DNA of 64,000 nucleotides from Hydractinia symbiolongicarpus (taxonomy: Eukaryota; Cnidaria; Hydrozoa; Anthoathecata; Hydractiniidae): NCBI RefSeq assembly GCF_029227915.1, contig NC_079882.1:4648001-4712000 (forward strand), in the 5' to 3' direction. Made by a program: the position numbers and the translations under genes. Numbering within the stretch: the first letter of the stretch is position 1; the number at the start of each line of letters is the position of its first letter. Positions 43,312 through 56,300 of this stretch are shown here, in pieces. Under the pieces are notes generated by a model. It saw only the letters and a list, made by a program, of their open reading frames with translations, was not told where the DNA came from and made no database searches.

Positions 43312-46017
43312 AGTAGACTGCTAAAACAGTGAAAGAACATGTTTTTTAGAAAGTGTTTGTAGCTAGCTAAGCTATCTAAAACAAGGTTGTTAATATGATA
43401 CTTAGCACGTGTAGTAGGTGATGGAAAACCTACTGAACACGTTCTGATAACAGCTATCTTTGTATTTTAGCTTGGTACTTTGTTTACATTTAGCTAGCTA
43501 TCAGCTAGCTCAACTTTCCCAACGTTTGTGATAGGATTAGAGGCTTTTTTTCCTCTATAAAATGCAATAGCAACACATTTGTTTGAAATCACATGCACAG
43601 GAATAAATCATACAAATATGTATATTTCTAGGCACCCTATTTTCAAAAAATTATCAAATATTAACTTAAATTAATGAATTTATTCAAGAAAAAGAAGAAA
43701 GGGGAATCTTAGCGTCTCTGAGAAATCTATGAATTTCAATAATATATACCTAAACCGTATTCATGCAGAGCCAGGTAAAATCAACCTACGCGCAGCTTAA
43801 AAAGATGCTGATTTTAAAAGGTCTCCCAAATTCTCCTTTAATGTCCTCAACTTTGTTAAAAATTTATGTTTTCTCAAATCTTCTAAAAAAATTTGATATT
43901 TGGTTATTTTTTATTTATTCTAGTTTTTATATTGTTTATTATAAATCACCGCATCTGTGGTTGTTGTGGACTGCAAACACTAATCTTTTGTAAGAAAATA
44001 CTGAGATGTCGATCTGTGTGTTCCTCCATTTTTACAAGTGCAATTTTGTTAACAAAAGCTCCTCAAAAATGACAAAAATCTTCTCAAAAAAGTCCTCAAA
44101 TCTTGTTTTAAAAAACAAAGAGTGGGAACCCTGACCAATCAAGCATGGCACATATTTTTATTTAGACCCTATCTGACAATTTCAATCATGAGAATTGCTC
44201 ATAATGTTTTTTACACATGTATCTTTGCCAAAATTGATATACTGTCAAAAATCGTTTATCGGTCTGATGTCCCCGAAAACTACCAAATTTGAGAAACTCA
44301 GGCAAACACGACCCCAGCACCTTTTACCGTGGCGTCGAACTATGAGAAAGCGCATCGCCATTGAGAAGCAAATAGTCCTGGGGACGAGGTTGAAACTCAG
44401 GAACTATGATAAAAGTGGAATATTTTTTGACTCAAATTTACCAACATAAAAACAAGTTATAGTAAGATAAGTCCTTATTTCAATTTTATTTTTTTCAGAA
44501 GGTTTCCAACAAAGAGTATTTTATAGCTCACTTTTAGCAGCTATTTCCTAGGACAGGAACAGAACAAAAAAATTTCTACTTGTATCTTCCATTTTATAAT
44601 ATTACGCATTTTTATACATAAAGTAAACACATTTTTCGCAATCCTCTAAAAATAAAATAACCTGATTGGCTAAACAATTCACTTTCTTTTTCGCACACAA
44701 CGCAAAGAACAAGTTAAACTCGATTGTACTTTGCTTAGAACAGAATAGACACGAAAATTTTCTGTTCATGTGACGCAAACATTCAGTACTGATACTCATA
44801 CTTGCATTCAGATTAAGGAAGTATTTTAGTAGAACTTTTAATCTTTGCAAAAAATAACTCTCCAAAATATCTCTTAATGGTTCTGCAAACTTTTATGATA
44901 TCTGAAGCTGTATACATATATCCTTGTTTTTTTCATGGTTCAAAACGCTACAAAAATAAAAACTTTTCATAAATATGATTTAAAACCTAAATCTAAGTTT
45001 TCAGGAAGTATCTAGCTAGCTAAACTATATTAAAGTATTATGTAACCTGCTAATAAAACAGCACATCTTTTTTTAACTTCAAAGACGCCTATTGCAGTCA
45101 TCAAGATAATTTGTTTTGCATATTGTAGTCGTGAGACAATAATTTTCGGTTGATGGAACATAAAATTCTGCCCGCTAAAGTTCCGCCATTGTTAGTTGCA
45201 TAAATTAACGTATGACGCGTTCGCATAATTTAGTCATATATTGGCCAAAAAACACTCAACGATACCAGAGTAATTTTCGTCGTCTTCTCTCATATCAAAA
45301 AGATAGAAAACCCTGGGGACAAGGGTGATACTTTATGGGTTTTTTAAATAGATTTTTCTTGTTTATTTTATGCTTAAATACTTCACCATTTACATAATAA
45401 CTGGAAGGGAGCAATTGCTTACATTGCATGCACATAATTCGGTGCAATCAAACCCAAAATTTTAGCCATTGTAGCTAATTAAGTTCTGCCTGTTCCATCG
45501 CTAACGCTTTTGTTTCAAGAAGTTCACACAACGAGGATTCAGGAACGCTATCACGATGATGCAAATTCAAATCAAATTCATTGCAGCCATCGTAATCAAA
45601 ATTATATTGATATTTAATGAGAAAATTAATACAATAATCTGCTTTGTTTATCTATAACGAGAAATATTACTCGAGGTCAAAAGTATAGACCGAGCTTGTG
45701 AGGTCGATACGCTGATCGAGGAATTTTTTAACCGTTTTTTGAACCAAAGTTTATTCTTTGTCAGAAGAAGAGTCTATCATACAAATTCGCCGCCGTTTTG
45801 CTTGTTGCTCATTTAAAGTTATCAACATTTCTTGTTTTTTTTCTAGCGAAGTGATGCGAAGTTTTGGATTTATTGCAAGTTGATTTTTGAGTTTGTATGT
45901 AGCTAGTTGTTACCAATTCTCTGACGAAGTTGTTTATTTACATTTTTAGCAACCATATTTGATAATATAAGGTAAAAGCTATCATGGTGTTTAAAGGCCG
46001 TAGTTAATAAGGATTAA
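43312..46017. other. AT-rich intergenic region with GCTAGC runs, mostly featureless
   Basis: It contains (GCTA)n runs near 43360, 43495 and 45012, and single ends of the CCTGGGGACGAGG family near 44370 and 45320. No gene is supported apart from the coding-like traces at 45475-45890. Confidence 0.45.
45475..45890 (-). other. Coding-like traces, possible gene relic
   Basis: Minus-strand frames give NPKLRITSLEKKQEML, then NEQQAKRRRICMIDSSSDKE and a stop (45751-45753). Separately, NFDYDGCNEFDLNLHHRDS leads to ELLETKALAMEQAELN and a stop (45475-45477). The amino-acid make-up looks like real charged protein, but I recognise no family and see no clean splice structure joining them. Confidence 0.25.
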
Positions 46018-46145
46018 CAGGGGTGGATCTAGCAAATTTTCTTAGTGGGTCAAAATTTGAATATAGAGCTGGGGGTCTTGGGGGGGGGGGCGCTGAAAGC
46101 CCCCCAAGCAGGGTCTGGGGCGGCACCCCAGAAGCTTTAGCTAAA
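46018..46145 (+). mobile_element. Solo hAT-type terminus
   Basis: CAGGGGTGGATCTAGCA at 46018 resembles the hAT terminus at 24360. The following G-rich hairpin block (GGGGGCGCTGAAAGCCCCCC, then GGGTCTGGGGCGGCACCCCAG) matches the subterminal block at 24440-24500. No matching right end was seen. Confidence 0.6.
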
Positions 46146-46569
46146 ACGGGCTTTGCGAACTCTGAAATAGGATAAAATGGGAACAAAAAACAACTTCGTA
46201 TGCAGACGTTTTAGGTGTTTTAGACATTGATAACAGAAAAGAAACATTCTCATAAATATCGTAGCTCCGCATAAACACTTCAAATAGAAAACAAAAAGCC
46301 CTGCGGCTTCATCGAGTATCCTAATTTTCGATTATTATTGTAACTAACTTGCAAAGTTAAAATACAACTTAATAAATAAAAAATTAAAAATAATAATTTT
46401 TCCATATATATAGTATTCTAAAATAATAGTAAATTCTTTAACTGGATACTTTCAATACTGGTCTGGAAAATTCTGGAAATTCCAGGATACAAATCTTGTT
46501 ATGTATGAACATGACGATTCGAATATAGTAACTTTTAAACAAGTTCAATTTTAATGAATTATTATTCAA

Positions 46570-46949
46570 CTAGTATTTAGTCCCGTGAAAAAATCCACTA
46601 TAGATACCAAATAAAGAAACAGCGAAATAGTGAGCAAAATTAACCATAAAATTCATTGTTCTTTTCGTCAAAACATTTTGTTGTTAATTCCATTCAAGCG
46701 GGAATAAATAAAACTAGACACGTGCTTAATAAAAATTAACTACCCGTGACTTTTGTATCATAAAGTTTACATCATTGCACAAAGATTTTAGAACAATAAA
46801 ATAAATTAACCGTGACTTTTTTAAACAAAAATTTTTAAATCAATTGAAATCGCACACAAAGGACAGAATAAAAATAAAAAAGTTTAGCAAAAGTGACACA
46901 TCCACTTTGCCTGTCACAGACACACCGAACTGGCGTATGTTTATATAGA
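46570..46949 (-). mobile_element. Helitron-like non-autonomous unit B (380 bp)
   Basis: Read on the minus strand it starts TCTATATAAACATACGCC directly after the CTAA end of unit A. It includes TGTCTGTGACAGGCAAAGTG and CACGTGTCT, and ends with hairpin GTGGATTTTTTCAC, then GGGACTAAATA and CTAG (46573-46570), followed by T. It matches the element ending at 19603. Confidence 0.72.
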
Positions 46950-47377
46950 TTAGTCAATAGTGCCCGTTAGGGAAAGATAAAAATAAAAAGGAAGCGTCAT
47001 TTGAATTTTGATGACGTCAGCAACCCATTCGCAAAAAAAATTAGAACTTGGTTTTTACGTTGCATCTATTGTGTAGAGCTTAAAGCGCTGATCAAGAAAA
47101 TGTATGTAATCACGGGCTTTTGATGAATGGTTAATGAGATTTAAGGGTTTAAAAATTTTGCTGATGTCAGCAAAGTCCCTTGTAAGACAACAAAAAATTT
47201 TTCTTTCGAAATTTGTATACCCGTTGCCTTAATCTTATAGATTTTGTAATGCTGAATGTATAGGATCTGTGATGGCTTTTATTAGCATATTAGACATGCG
47301 TTTTTAGGCAACATCAAAGTAAAATACATCCACTTTGCCTGTTACAGAGAGACAGAACTGGCATATAATTATATAGA
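46950..47377 (-). mobile_element. Helitron-like non-autonomous unit A (428 bp)
   Basis: Read on the minus strand it starts A|TCTATATAATTATATGCC with TCTCTGTAACAGGCAAAGTG, carries the GATCAGCGCTTTA and GCTGATGTCAGC interior seen in other copies, and ends CTAA (46953-46950), fitting CTRR. Unit B follows at once, making a head-to-tail dimer. Confidence 0.72.
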
Positions 47378-48944
47378 TTAATTCAGCAATAAATGCATGT
47401 TAGCATTTGAATATTTCAGTTTTTAGGCCTTTAAAATGTACTCTCTTGTTAACGATTTTTTGATGGTGCATGGTTTAATAACAGCTAATCTAAAAAAGAA
47501 TGTACGTTTTAAAAATGAAAAACATGAATACAATTTTACCATAAACTGAATTAACACCAGGTACTTTAATTATTATCTCTTTAAACTCTCTTTGACTTTT
47601 TAATTGGAAGAGGGAATTTATTAAAAAGATACAAATCAATGGCATGTGATGCACAAGTTAAATTATATATATAAATATATGTATATAAATTTAATCAAGC
47701 TGGCTTTTGATATCTTTATTAAACAAGTAACGTACTAAGCAGGAGATACAAGACTGTAAAACCTGTGGACGATATATTCAGGATGTGTTTTTTCGAAATC
47801 GATTAATATTGAATTCAACAAATTTTATCGTTTATTATCCAAATTCTCGAATTTGAATTTCTTTTTGGAGAGTCTGATTAGTTGAAGTTTTTCATTTTGA
47901 AGAAAAGAATTAGTCATTGTTTTGTTTGAAAAATCCAAAAAGTTGAAATTTCAAATTGACAAATTGAAAGAAAAAAAAGGTAAACACAGAATTAATAAAA
48001 TTGTCAGATTATTTAAATCGATGTTTAATTATCCTGCATCGGCTAATTATATATTCTGTTACAGGCTAATTATCAGTTCACCCGGACTGTTTGGTGCAAG
48101 CAACAATAATCTTTTGTCATGCTTTGACAACTTTTCTGTAGAAAATATAAAAAATCCTGTGACGAATATCTTTTTATCTGATAGAAGTAGCATCACAAAG
48201 TGTTGTTTTGAAAGTTATTTTAGCCCCCTTTTTCCTAAAAGAACAGGAGTTAGGTGTCTAACCCCTCATAGAAAAACTACGTGAGGCAGGACAAAGGTTT
48301 TTGTTGCTGATGAGTTAAGAAAAAAGGCACTCTCAGAGCACTATTTTGTGTAGCTATAGCTAGCTAGCTAGCTTGATTACTAGTAGAAAGTCAGCATTAA
48401 TCAAAGAGATCCAAATCAGCACCAAACTTTGAGATAGCTAGCTAGCTAGTTAGTCAGCACACTTTTCTCATTTATATAAAAATTAATTCTTACCTGATAA
48501 AATGCATGAATTTAAAAAAAAGTATTTAGCTCCCTAGCTAGCTACATTGCTACGACCACCATGGTCATAGTAACAAAAACGCATAGCTATTATAGAAACA
48601 ACAAAAGATAAACATAAACAACTCACTTCAACGTAATTGCACAACTATCATTCTCTGATTTTACATAGACAGGAAGGGATACTCTCCATAGCAATTTCTT
48701 CGGATAAAACCATAGATAAGTTGTTTTGCAACACTTAGGTAGATGGCAAAACAGAATTACATTTAATCTTCTTAATTAATTCAGCGTATATTTGAGGTAG
48801 CTTAACAAAATTTTCGTTTTCAAAAACTAACTTTACACGCTCTCTCAAGCTCTTGCAAGCCATGTTGAGAACGGAAAGAATCTTCCGCATGCCCTACTGA
48901 TATTTACTGTGAAGACAAATATGACATCTTGAAAAAATTCTAAG
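47378..48944. other. AT-rich intergenic region with (GCTA)n runs
   Basis: GCTAGCTAGC runs occur near 48358, 48435 and 48535. The frame 47922-48284 is lysine-rich at its start and has no recognisable domain. No gene is supported. Confidence 0.4.
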
Positions 48945-51306
48945 GTGTTAACTTTTCTATTTTTTATTGTTTCTTCTTTTTTTTTTCCACAAGAGTATGC
49001 ATGTATCTATATTATTTTATACTTAGATATTTATCATACCTCTACCTCTAAAAATACTCCTAGTAATACCAAAAGTAGTAAGCGCCTTTTTTTAACAATA
49101 TGTTGTGACTTATGTGATAAGTGGGTTCACATTGAATGTAACTTTACTAATTCTACATATGAGAACTACATAGAAAATAACCTAAGTTGATGCTGTAATA
49201 AATGTATTAATTCCACAATACCTTTTTCCAAAACTTAACAATGAAATCCTAAAATTAACTATAAACGGTAAGAATCCAAATGAATCCTCAAATATCTCTT
49301 CTGAAAACTATAAGTCACATAACTCATTGTTTAAAGAACTAAATTCCTTAACTATAAACTCTGATTTAGATATTGCAAGCTGTTATTATTCAACCCACGA
49401 ATTAAACAACATCAAAACTTTCAACATCAAAAAATTCTTATCTGCTCTTCATATAAACATTGCATCCCTAAGCTACTATTTTGACCATCTAGATAACCTC
49501 CTATCACTATGTGACATATCATTTGATTTTATTGGTATATCTGAAACACGCAATAGGATTGCTAATCCTTCAATCACAAATAAAAACCTTACAAACTACG
49601 GATTTAAGAAATGTTTAACTGAATCTCGTAAATGGGGCACTAAGCTATACATTTTTTAATAAATTTGACTTAAACAAACAATAAACCTATTAGTAATAAC
49701 CTCACTATAGCTAATTCTTTCAATAGGTTTTTAGGTGAAATTGCTGACATACCAAATCTAGAATCAGACCCACTAAAATCTCTCCAATGGACTATATGGG
49801 AGATAAAAACTCTCACTCTATTTTTATGAAGCCCAATACTACTATAGAAATAGGAAATTTGTTACTCTCTCGACAGGAAATTAAAGCCACTGGTCCTGGT
49901 AGCATTCTTACTACTTTTTTGAAATTACTTGCACCTACTATTAGTCCACTTCTATGTAAAATCATTAACTTTTCCTTTTAACTGGAACTTACCCAGACAT
50001 TCTAAAAACTTCTAATATTGTACCAATTTACAAAAAAGGCCTCAAAACCTGTATTGAAAACTACGCCCTATCTCCTTACTTTCAAATGTAAATAGAAGTT
50101 TTATTCTCTCTTTGAAGATGATAACTTACTTTTTAAATACCAATATGGTTTTAGGCAGAAACATAATACCGTGCATGCCCTACTACAACTAACTGAGGAA
50201 GTCAGGACTGCTTTGGAAAAAAGGAGCTTTGCTTGTGGCATCTTTCTAGATTTACAAAAGGCCTTCGATACAGTTGGACATTCCATCCTGTTACAAAAAC
50301 TTGAAAAATATGGTGTTAGAGGCATTCCCAACAGCCTTATAAAATCTTATTTGGCTAACCGTAAACAACATGTAACAATGAACGGTTTAACATCGGATAA
50401 TGCTAGCATAATTCATGGAGTTCCACAGGGCTCAGTCTTAGGGCCTTTATTTTTTTTTTTTAATATATCTCAACGACCTCCATCGTGCAGTAAGATATTC
50501 AAAAGTAATTCATTTCGCAGATGATACTAGCATGATTAATTGTAGTAGTTCTTTAAAAAATTAACAAGGAAGTAAACGAAGACTTAAAACTTTTAAACAT
50601 ACGGCTACGAGCAAACAAAATTAGTCTAAATGTTAATAAAACAGACATTAAATTGTTTCGTCCTAAGCACATTAGAGAAGTTAAAAAACATCTAAATTTC
50701 CGCCTTAGTGGACAAAAACTGCAACTAGTCTAAAAAAAATACATTGGAGAATCGACGAAAATCTAATTTGGGATCATCACATTAATGACTTCCAAAATTA
50801 AATAGGGCAAATGGAGTCCTAGCCAAGTTAAGGGACATTGTATCCAGGGATACCCTACTAAACATATACTATGCCATCTTTCACTCCCATCTTACATATG
50901 CATCACTGATATGGAGTCAGACTGTTACATCACTCGTACACAAAGTAAAGCTTTAAGAATTATTAATTTTAAATTAAATCGGGACACAGTTCACCCTTTG
51001 TATCTTGAAACAAAAATTCTAAAATTTCAGCAGCATATTCAATATTTAAACACCCTTATTGCCTACTCATACCACACACAAAGGTTACCCATTGTATGTA
51101 AAGACTTTCTTATACCTGTGAATCAAATACATTCTCATCACACTAAACTATCTAACATAAAATTCCACATCCCAAGAACTAATACCATAACCTACGGCAC
51201 CTACGCCGTGTGTACACAAATTCCTATCTCCTGGAATAAAACTATCCCACAAATTAGTAATCTTTTATCAAAAAAAGTATCCATCAAAACTTTCAAAAAA
51301 AATTAA
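48945..51306 (+). pseudogene. Non-LTR retrotransposon (PHD-finger, endonuclease and RT), broken
   Basis: In order: a PHD-like finger CCDLCDKWVHIECN (about 49105-49145), as in many CR1/Rex-type LINE gag-like regions; an APE endonuclease start (SALHINIASL...FIGISETR, 49327-49659); and RT blocks KATGPGSILTTFLKLL (49861), FLDLQKAFDTVGHSIL (50243), HGVPQGSVLGPLFF (50418) and HFADDTSM (about 50512). A C-terminal stretch at 50911-51306 includes QSKALRIINFK. At least four frameshifts or deletions separate the pieces and the middle of the endonuclease is lost. Confidence 0.88.
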
Positions 51307-51907
51307 AAATATTTTTCACTGACAATAATACATAATAGCTTTACAAAAACTAATCCAAAAATGTTTCTTTTCTCTCTTTCTTCTCTTATCTTTCCTATCT
51401 CTGCCTCTTCTAATGAAAATCTTTCCTTTCTTGCCATTCTGAGACACTGTCAATTACAACCTTCCTGTTAAAGTTACTTTTTTATTCCTTTTTGTTTGAT
51501 TGTTTTTCTTGTTCTTTTGTTTTTGTTTTAAAGGTAACAGTAGATCCACTAGCTTTACTATCCCTATGGAATTCCTTCGTTTTTAACTCCAAAGCCTCAA
51601 TGAGATCTAAAAAATTATTTATTTGTTATTAAGGTTTTAAATATTACCCATTTGTACATTTTTTCTAACAAGATTTATATTATATTAAAGCCGTAGATTT
51701 TTTATCCATGTAACATATTAACATTTATTGTTATTTTTATTATATTTATTTGAAACCAGTTTATCAAAAACTGTAACTTTTGGAAGCTAAAACGAGAAAT
51801 ACACATTACTTACTTACTTTATACCAAAACACCTAAAAGCCTTTATATCAATACATAAACTATTTTAACAGATTTGTTCAAGGCTGTCTGACTAAAAATA
51901 AATTAGG

Positions 51908-52057
51908 CCTACATAGGTTGATTGTAGTCCACGGTGAAAACCTCACGGGATAACTTAGACCCAAGACTGACTGAGTTCTAAATTTCTGACTAGAAATATG
52001 TCAAGTCCACATAGGTTGATTCTAGTCCACGGTGAAAGCCTTACGGGATAACTTAGA
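51908..52057. repeat. Direct repeat, about 52 bp, two copies 97 bp apart
   Basis: ACATAGGTTGATT, then AGTCCACGGTGAAA and ACGGGATAACTTAGA, occur at 51908-51959 and 52006-52057 with a few differences. A (TA)n tract follows to 52104. Confidence 0.85.
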
Positions 52058-52070
52058 GCCCCATATATAT

Positions 52071-52104
<34 letters not shown>

Positions 52105-52783
52105 CAGTAGAGTCTCCATAACTCGAACCTCTATAACTCGAATCTCTCCTTAACTCGAACAAATTCGTTGGCACCGTGAAAATTTCCTAATAAACTCTTA
52201 TAAAAAAACCTCTACAACTCGAACCTCCATAACTCGAATCTTCCCTTAACTCGAACAAATTTTTTTGTCCCTTGGAGACTTTTCTCTCTATAACTCGAAT
52301 TTTCTGACATCATAATCAAAATTCGAACAATTTTCCTGATAAACTGGGTCTAAAAATCTTGTTAATACGTGTTTTGCGATCTTATTATTAATTCGAATGA
52401 TTAATGATGCGTCATCCAAACCTTTCGAACGTCTTTTTCGAACGTTTTCGAGAAAATCTAGAGAATTTCAAAAGAAAGACACTCTCATAACAATGTCGTC
52501 TGTGGCAGGATCAAAGCGTCGAATTGACAATAAGTCGTGCAAAATCAAGTACAAAGCTCTTAAAGCGTTGGAAAAGGGTACTGCGCCAAAGGATGTGGCA
52601 AAAGAGTTCAAAATTCCTCCAAGCACCCTGTCAACTTGGAAAAAAAATAAAGAAAAGATTTACAAGCAGTTTAACAACGGGCAAACATCGAAGAGATAAC
52701 TCGAACCTCTACAACTCGAATGTCTCCATAACTCGAACGATTTCCTTTTCCCCGTGGCTGTTCGAGTTATGGAGACTCTACTG
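52105..52783 (+). mobile_element. Tigger/pogo-like DNA transposon, internally deleted (679 bp)
   Basis: The ends CAGTAGAGTCTCCATAACTC and its reverse complement are flanked by TA on both sides, as in the Tc1/mariner-pogo group. Many CTCGAAC/CTCGAAT motifs fill both subterminal regions. It carries one short frame for a transposase DNA-binding domain and no DDE catalytic domain, so it is non-autonomous. Confidence 0.88.
52397..52699 (+). CDS. Truncated pogo/Tigger transposase, CENP-B-type N-terminal HTH only (100 aa)
   Basis: The frame encodes SKRRIDNKSCKIKYKALKAL, then EKGTAPKDVAKEFKIPPSTLS and WKKNKEKIYKQF, a classic CENP-B N-terminal (psq-like) helix-turn-helix. The expected second HTH and DDE domain are absent because the frame stops soon after, where the internal deletion joins the right subterminal repeats. 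If expressed, it could bind the element's own ends without catalysis. A start at an internal ATG (MSSVAGSKRR) is as likely as the first one. Confidence 0.75.
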   Translation: MINDASSKPFERLFRTFSRKSREFQKKDTLITMSSVAGSKRRIDNKSCKIKYKALKALEKGTAPKDVAKEFKIPPSTLSTWKKNKEKIYKQFNNGQTSKR

Positions 52784-52785
52784 TA

Positions 52786-53300
52786 ACAGTCCCTTCGGTT
52801 CAGCTCGTACAATTGCTATTTTTTCTGTTAGGCACAAGTCACACGTGCGCGATCCTGTCTTATACGGCATTGCACGTTTTTCAATACTCCATAAGATTTC
52901 AAAGTCTGTTCCGTCGTCTTTTAATCTCCAAATTAATTTCGACAATTCGGTTTCGTTTCTGTATTTCTCGTGTCGAAAGGACTTTTTGTGGTTGTTAAAC
53001 CTTTCTTTAAATTCGCCTTCGCATAATCCGTAGTAAAATTCCTTTTTGTCTACGTATTTGACTTCCGCTTTGTATATGATGCATGCAGCTAAACAGTCAC
53101 CATTCAGTGGACACTGGGACTTATCCCGGCAATTGCAAGGTCGTTGTTTTTGCCTTTCTTCAGAAGTGAGAACTTTTTTATTATGTCCCTTTATGATGTT
53201 TCGGATGTTTGTGCTACATGAATAGCTCAACTTGAGGGTGTTTATGTTGAAGATTTTATAATATTTGTGATCTTTACTGTCAAGTGTATCTAAATCAACG
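52786..53300 (-). pseudogene. Penelope-like element, GIY-YIG endonuclease end
   Basis: The minus-strand frame reads KIFNINTLKLSYSC, then CNCRDKSQCPLNGDCLAACI, a YYGLCEGEFKERFNNHKKSF core (GIY-YIG type), ELSKLIWRLKDDG and CDLCLTEKIAIVRAEPKGLL. This is the Penelope endonuclease with its CxC...C finger. It stops at the Tigger-like element's right end, so the last residues are lost. No reverse transcriptase is present upstream. Confidence 0.85.
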
Positions 53301-56300
53301 GTTGTTAAATCATATGCGTATATTCACAACTAATTCTAATTATATATTTTTTTTCTCATTTTGTTCTGCCGCAAATTAACCTAGTCAAATTAACACCTTC
53401 CAATGTTACTGCAGGCATGGTGATTAAAAACTTTTCACAATAACTGTAGAATTCTTGATTTTTGCTGATTTAGACTACACCTCTTTGAACAGCATAATCT
53501 AAGGATCTCCAGCATATTGGAAAAAATTCAGCTAGGGGTACTCGCTATAATCAGGCAGATAGGTTGCCCAACATTTTTAACACTTTCTTCGGCAGACCTT
53601 CGGTGAAAAGAGTTTTGTCAAAACTTAATGGTGTGACTTTATCTAAAGAAGAAGTTGAGCTACTATGAAAGATGTAAGATTTTAATCCTGTTTATGTAGC
53701 GCAGTTTTTTCCACATAGAGTTGAAGTTTTCTTTGATGAAAGATAAAATACTACGCTATAAGAGTAGGCTTAGAAGTTCGATTTTCTGCTCATACTTATT
53801 CCTTTATTTGAAAATTGGATCCTCCAAACGTAGCTGTCGATGCAATTGAAAGGTTCGTCACAGTCGCAGCAAGTCTTGCAAGAAATACAAACATTCTCAA
53901 TGTAGATATAGCTATGGTAGATATTAAATTGATTCAACAGTATTCGCTGAACTTTCGGGGGAGAAAGTTCACCAGCAATTCTTAAACTCGAAAATTCCAT
54001 GTATTCTTCCATGGCGTTGAGAGTTACTTAAACACCTAGAATATAACTGTATAAGTAGAGATTTTAAATTCTGAAATCAAGACGCTCCTGCACGCTCGCA
54101 TTATTCCTCAATGTTTCCTTGGCTGCGCAGTCGTAGCCTGTCCATGAAACATTTCTCTGCGTTCTCATGGTCAATTAACTTTTGTAGTAAAGTGTAATAC
54201 AGACCAAGATTGACATAGGGCACGGGTAACAACAAGAAACAGAAAAATTCTAACGAAGGCTTACTAATGCGCATGTTTCACAGTTTTGAAATTTGTAAGA
54301 TCTCGTAGGAACAATTGCTGATCTGTAGTAACCCTGTTCTAAACCACCTAGCTGTTGTTAATAAAAAGACTAGTCGAAATATTCCAATTAACCACGGAGA
54401 TATATTGTGGTGCAAAGCGTCCGCCATTATAGAACAGATTCGCAAAGTATCACTTGAAATTATTCCTGCTAGGAAAGCAAAGATCAGGTCAGAAAAAGAA
54501 AAAAGAAATGAAGGGGTGTCAGAGATGAGAGAAAGTTTGGATAAAGAAAAGAAACGTTTAAATGACACAAATGTATAAGCGGGGCATCAATCCGGTTGAC
54601 AACGTTGCCTTCAAAAGATAAATGTTAATTAAGCAACAGTTTTATGATCTCCCTCGTATTTAATATTGTGTGAAACGAGCGAAACTTTCGATTGGAGAAC
54701 AGCAAACTGCAATGAGGCAAGGTGCGATGTTAGTGCTCTTGGTTTGTGGTGTACCGGTCAAATTGTTCAACCAAAACGCCAACAGTTATGTACATAAGAA
54801 AATTCCAAATTGCTATGAGATGAATGAGAAGAAAAAAGAATGTACAATGAGCGCTTGCTGACCATGGTAGCTTCACTTTGCTTATTTTCGCTGCAGCTGG
54901 TGGTATGAGTAGTGAATGCAGACATGCAGACATTTATTTAAACGATTACTTGAGTTGAATGCCCAGAAAAGAAAACAGAGATATTTTTTGATAGCCTGCT
55001 GCTTAAAAAAATCTATTTTTCTGTAAGTAATTCCATTCAACTGTATACGTTGCAGTCGGTCAATAGTTTGGCAAGATCAAAAGGAGACAATGCTGTCGTC
55101 AGTGAGTCGATGGCCAATGTTACACGCTTTCTTGTTCCGTAAAACTGTTTTCTTGTTCCGTAAAACTTTTCGATGTATTGTTATCTTTCCACATTTAATG
55201 TCTCTTGTTGAATTACATGTTTTATTGTAAAAGTTTTTACTGGCTAGTTTGCCATAACCGAAATATGTTTTTGATGCCAAGAAAAGAAAAGTTGAATTCA
55301 GTAGCTTCAATTACCTTGTATTGACATCAGTATGATGCCTTTTACGTGGTTAAGCAACGTCAGTTTTGTAGAATTCGCCTAATTTACTCCTAGGCTGTTC
55401 CTAGTTGTCTGCATGGGAAAAATTATCAGTTATTCCATCTATTTGAAAAGTTATCCTTTAAAGTTGTATATCAGATGCAATAAAACTTAAGGACACACGT
55501 TACACATATTTATGTATATAATTTATTTTTTTATTATTTATAATTTATTATTTTCAGTAAATTTAATATCGTGATACAAAGTATAACTGACACACCAGGT
55601 CTTTAGAATGAACTGTTAATAAGCAGCCATGCCCTGATAATATGACAACCAATTTTCCATTTTATGTTTCACTTCGATAATAAACCATCCTCACCCCTCT
55701 GGATCTATATTTTAAAAACAATTTTCGATCAGGATATCAATTATTGCACAAGCACTTTTGATAGGGCACCCGGGACATGTCCAATTGTTTTGTTCTCTCT
55801 ATAACCAAAAGAACTTTTATTGACTTGTGGCTATGCAGATTTCTCGCTCATGGTTACATATAAATATATCTTTAAAGACACACCTTTTGACCGAAGACAT
55901 TTTTATTTTGTAGTTATTGAAAGATATTTTTCGTGAATTATTACTCCGCGTATAATCCCGCAATTTTTTGCTAATTTTATTGCTTCCCTGATAAAACCCC
56001 ACTCCCCAAACAGAAACTTTTATTCTCTTCATGTGAAGAGAATAAAAGTCCACTGATTTATTTTCTGAGTTTTGAAATAAAAGGTCAGAAGGACAGTGCC
56101 GTTGTTTCGCTGTTGTAGATTGTTCATCACAGCAAAATGAATCTCTGTGACGAGACTAATAGCTAATGTATAATCTGTCGCCTAATTGCTATATTCAGTG
56201 GCGCGAAAAAGTTTAGTTAACAACGTAGAACAACACAATGTTATAAAATGGCGGGAAATCATAGAAGCTTTAATACGTAACCACTTGAAACTTAATTGAT

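Noticed and set aside
47922-48284. 120-aa frame with lysine-rich start
   Set aside because: No homology I can recognise and AT-rich composition typical of random open frames here.
54315-54578. Charged 87-aa frame ending in a coiled-coil-like lysine/glutamate stretch
   Set aside because: No recognisable domain or convincing splice sites; composition alone is not enough.
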